This document shows, piece by piece, positions 6,021-7,614 of a stretch of DNA of 7,614 nucleotides. Positions within the stretch are counted from its first letter, which is position 1. Every line of letters begins with the position of its first letter. The stretch covers positions 1-7,614 of the forward strand of contig JAHHMJ010000693.1 in the NCBI GenBank assembly GCA_018678395.1. The letters run 5' to 3'. A program made the position numbers and the translations under genes. This DNA comes from Gemmatimonadota bacterium. GTDB lineage: Bacteria > Gemmatimonadota > Gemmatimonadetes > Longimicrobiales > Gaopeijiaceae. Under the pieces are notes generated by a model. The model worked only from the letters and a program-made list of their open reading frames with translations, was not told the origin of the DNA and did not search any database.

Positions 6021-7150
6021 CGGCCCATCTCCTCGACCGACCCCAGCGAGAGCCGGTTGTAGTCCAGCATCGGGGGGAAGGGACGCCCGACCGCGATGCC
6101 CCGTTCCCGGAAGCGACCGATGTACTCGCGCACGTCGCCCTGGATGCGGTGCATGATGAAGTTGGTGTTCGACGGGAGGTACTCGAGCCCGAGCTCGTCG
6201 AGGGTGTCCATCACCAGCTGCCGCGAAGCGCGATTCAGCTCCAGTGACCGGGCGCGGAAGGCGTCGTCGTCGAGTGACGCCGACGCGGCGGCCATCGCCA
6301 GCTGGTTGGTGTTGTTGTTGGCGATCCACTCGGTCACCTGCTGCACCGTGCGGCCGTTGCCCACGCCGTAGCCGAGACGCATGCCCGCCATCCCGTAGAT
6401 CTTCGAGAACGTGCGCACGACCAGCACGTCGTTCAGGGTACGCGCTCGCGGGATCAGGCTGTCGTAGCTCGGGTCCTCGACCAGCTCGAAGTAGGCCTCG
6501 TCGATGAGGAAGACGGTACGGTCGGAGTCGTCGGCCGCGACCTCGTCGATCCACTCCGCGACATCCCCCGTCGGCGTGAGGGTGCCCGTGGGGTTGTTGG
6601 GGTTGCAGAGGTAGATGACCGCGCGGCCAGAGGCGCCCGCCGCAGCCTCGCGCATGCGCCCCAGATCGTGGGCGTGGTTCACGTCGAGCGGGACCTTCAC
6701 CAACTCGGTGTCGAGCGGAAGGCGGTATCCGGCCACGTCCTCGAAGGTGGGATCGGCCGTGACGATGCGGGCGCCCTCGCCGCCGTAGGCCTGCACCGCC
6801 ATCTGCAGCACCTCGGTCGAGCCGTTGCCGAGAAAGACCTCCTCGTCGCGGACGCCGAGCATCGGGGCGAGCTTGGACCGGAAGACGGCCGCCTGGTTGT
6901 CGGTGTAGCGGTTCGCGACGGCAAACGCGTCGATCGCCGCCTGCCGCGCGGAGGGTGAGATGCCCAGCGGGTTCTCGTTGGCGTTCAGTCGCAGCGGATC
7001 CTGGACGGTGCCAGCACCACGAACGGGCGAGAACCAGCGGCCGGCGAGGCTGGCGAGGCCCGTATCCGCCTCCGCGGCGGCGAGCGTCGAGGGTGCCGCC
7101 GCGGCCGCGCCGGCGAGGGCACCGGCCCGGAGGAAGTCGCGGCGGCGCAT
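5975..7150 (-). CDS. Tat-targeted HisC-like PLP aminotransferase (fold type I)
   Basis: A complete 391-residue class I/II aminotransferase of the histidinol-phosphate aminotransferase type, which exchanges an amino group between an amino compound and a keto acid using pyridoxal phosphate. Visible motifs are LNANENP (55-61), GNGSTE (108-113, phosphate cup), CNPNNPTG (182-189), DEAYFEL (217-223), FSKIYGMAGMRLGY (248-261, with K250 as the expected Schiff-base lysine) and RLSLG (366-370, with a likely carboxylate-binding Arg). The N-terminus RRRDFLRAGALAGAAAAAP is a twin-arginine leader, so the folded, cofactor-loaded enzyme is probably exported. No other his gene is present and the export signal argues against histidine biosynthesis, so hisC is not assigned. 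ATG 7150 overlaps the stop of the M20 gene by one base. The substrate is unknown; an amino acid released by the preceding hydrolase is a reasonable guess. Confidence 0.92.
   Translation of the reverse strand: MRRRDFLRAGALAGAAAAAPSTLAAAEADTGLASLAGRWFSPVRGAGTVQDPLRLNANENPLGISPSARQAAIDAFAVANRYTDNQAAVFRSKLAPMLGVRDEEVFLGNGSTEVLQMAVQAYGGEGARIVTADPTFEDVAGYRLPLDTELVKVPLDVNHAHDLGRMREAAAGASGRAVIYLCNPNNPTGTLTPTGDVAEWIDEVAADDSDRTVFLIDEAYFELVEDPSYDSLIPRARTLNDVLVVRTFSKIYGMAGMRLGYGVGNGRTVQQVTEWIANNNTNQLAMAAASASLDDDAFRARSLELNRASRQLVMDTLDELGLEYLPSNTNFIMHRIQGDVREYIGRFRERGIAVGRPFPPMLDYNRLSLGSVEEMGRWAGTIRDFRARGWV
6029..6034 (-). promoter_or_regulatory. Shine-Dalgarno site deciding the GTG start at 6020
   Basis: On the - strand GAGGAG precedes GTG 6020 by eight bases, inside the aminotransferase gene. 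The ATG directly after it (6028) is in the aminotransferase frame and encodes an internal Met, so it is not a start. Confidence 0.65.
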
Positions 7151-7614
7151 CAGTCGTTCCCGTCGTCGCTGATGGGCTTGGTGCGCACCGTCGGGTACTC
7201 GATGCCCAGCTGCTCGAGGTAGCTGTCGAAGCGGGTCGGGTCGTAGTAGAACTCGCGCATCTGGGGCCTCCAGCGGTCCATGATCTCCTGATTCAGCCAG
7301 ATCGCCGGTTGGTCGGTCTCGCTGATGAACGGGATGTATTCCGTCTCGGCCGTCTGCACCTCGTTGAAGTACGTCCAGGCCGCGTCGATCAACTCGGGCT
7401 TCAGCAGAAGATCCAGCAGGGTGCGGGCCTGTACCTCGGCGCCCTTTGCGGCCCCCTTGTGCGCGATCGGCGTCGCCATGGCGATGCCGTTGGCCCAGTT
7501 GTGGCCGGGTCCCCCGGGGATGTTCGAGGGATACCGGAAGGTGACGGTGGGCATGTTCCAGCTCACGTCACCGATGTCGTCGGAGCCCCCGCCGAGCGAG
7601 CGGGAGAGGTCGAC
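7150..7614 (-). CDS. M20 family amidohydrolase, C-terminal part (5' end outside window)
   Basis: The last 154 residues of a metal-dependent amidohydrolase of the M20/AbgB type, which cleaves amide bonds in N-acyl or aminobenzoyl amino acids and peptides. The frame is open to the window edge. The visible start LGGGSDDIGDVSW (about 7558-7596) matches the GSTDVGDVSW region, followed by MPTVTFRYPSNIPGGPGHNW and the HKGAAKGAE helix (about 7440-7466), all characteristic of the C-terminal catalytic region of AbgB-like enzymes. The gene probably begins roughly 1 kb beyond the window; the GTG at 7566 is internal. Its TGA shares one base with the aminotransferase ATG, so the two are likely made together. 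Whether it is exported cannot be seen because its N-terminus is missing. Substrate is not determinable. Confidence 0.88.
   Translation of the reverse strand, partial: VDLSRSLGGGSDDIGDVSWNMPTVTFRYPSNIPGGPGHNWANGIAMATPIAHKGAAKGAEVQARTLLDLLLKPELIDAAWTYFNEVQTAETEYIPFISETDQPAIWLNQEIMDRWRPQMREFYYDPTRFDSYLEQLGIEYPTVRTKPISDDGND

Noticed and set aside
5975..7150. Assignment of the aminotransferase as biosynthetic hisC
   Set aside because: It carries a twin-arginine export leader and has no histidine genes around it; only the family level is supportable.

Overview
This is a fully coding, high-GC stretch carrying two convergent gene blocks. GC-rich third codon positions, GTG and TTG starts, gene overlaps of a few bases and a Tat-targeted aminotransferase beside an M20 amidohydrolase suggest a high-GC Gram-negative such as a Gemmatimonadota member. 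That placement is inference; no rRNA or marker gene is present.

Left block, + strand (1-1389). The 3' part of a NodU/CmcH/SxtI-type O-carbamoyltransferase enters from outside the window. It overlaps a small three-helix membrane protein of the SxtJ family, which starts at a TTG with a good Shine-Dalgarno. A 53-residue single-helix protein of the DUF5989/SxtK type follows. The order matches sxtI-sxtJ-sxtK of saxitoxin clusters, where the two small proteins accompany O-carbamoyltransferases. The acceptor substrate cannot be read from the window.

Right block, - strand (7614 down to 1409). Five genes are packed with overlaps at every junction: (1) the C-terminal part of an M20-family amidohydrolase; (2) a HisC-like PLP aminotransferase with a twin-arginine leader; (3) a secreted/membrane DUF2207 protein ending in an 11-glycine tract and Trp; (4) a short protein related to IucA/IucC NRPS-independent siderophore synthetases; (5) a two-helix membrane protein with two NAD-binding RCK/TrkA-N domains but no recognisable potassium-channel filter. 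Overlaps are 1, 46, 4 and 1 bases, so translational coupling is likely. The first pair suggests cleavage and transamination of an amino compound outside the cytoplasm. The last pair, a NIS-synthetase-like protein coupled to a channel-like RCK protein, is the least expected feature.

The two blocks end tail to tail with 19 bases between stop codons. Both 5' ends lie outside the window, so no promoter is expected and none was found. I saw no RNA gene, CRISPR array, insertion sequence or attachment site. No gene-free stretch exceeds 20 bases.
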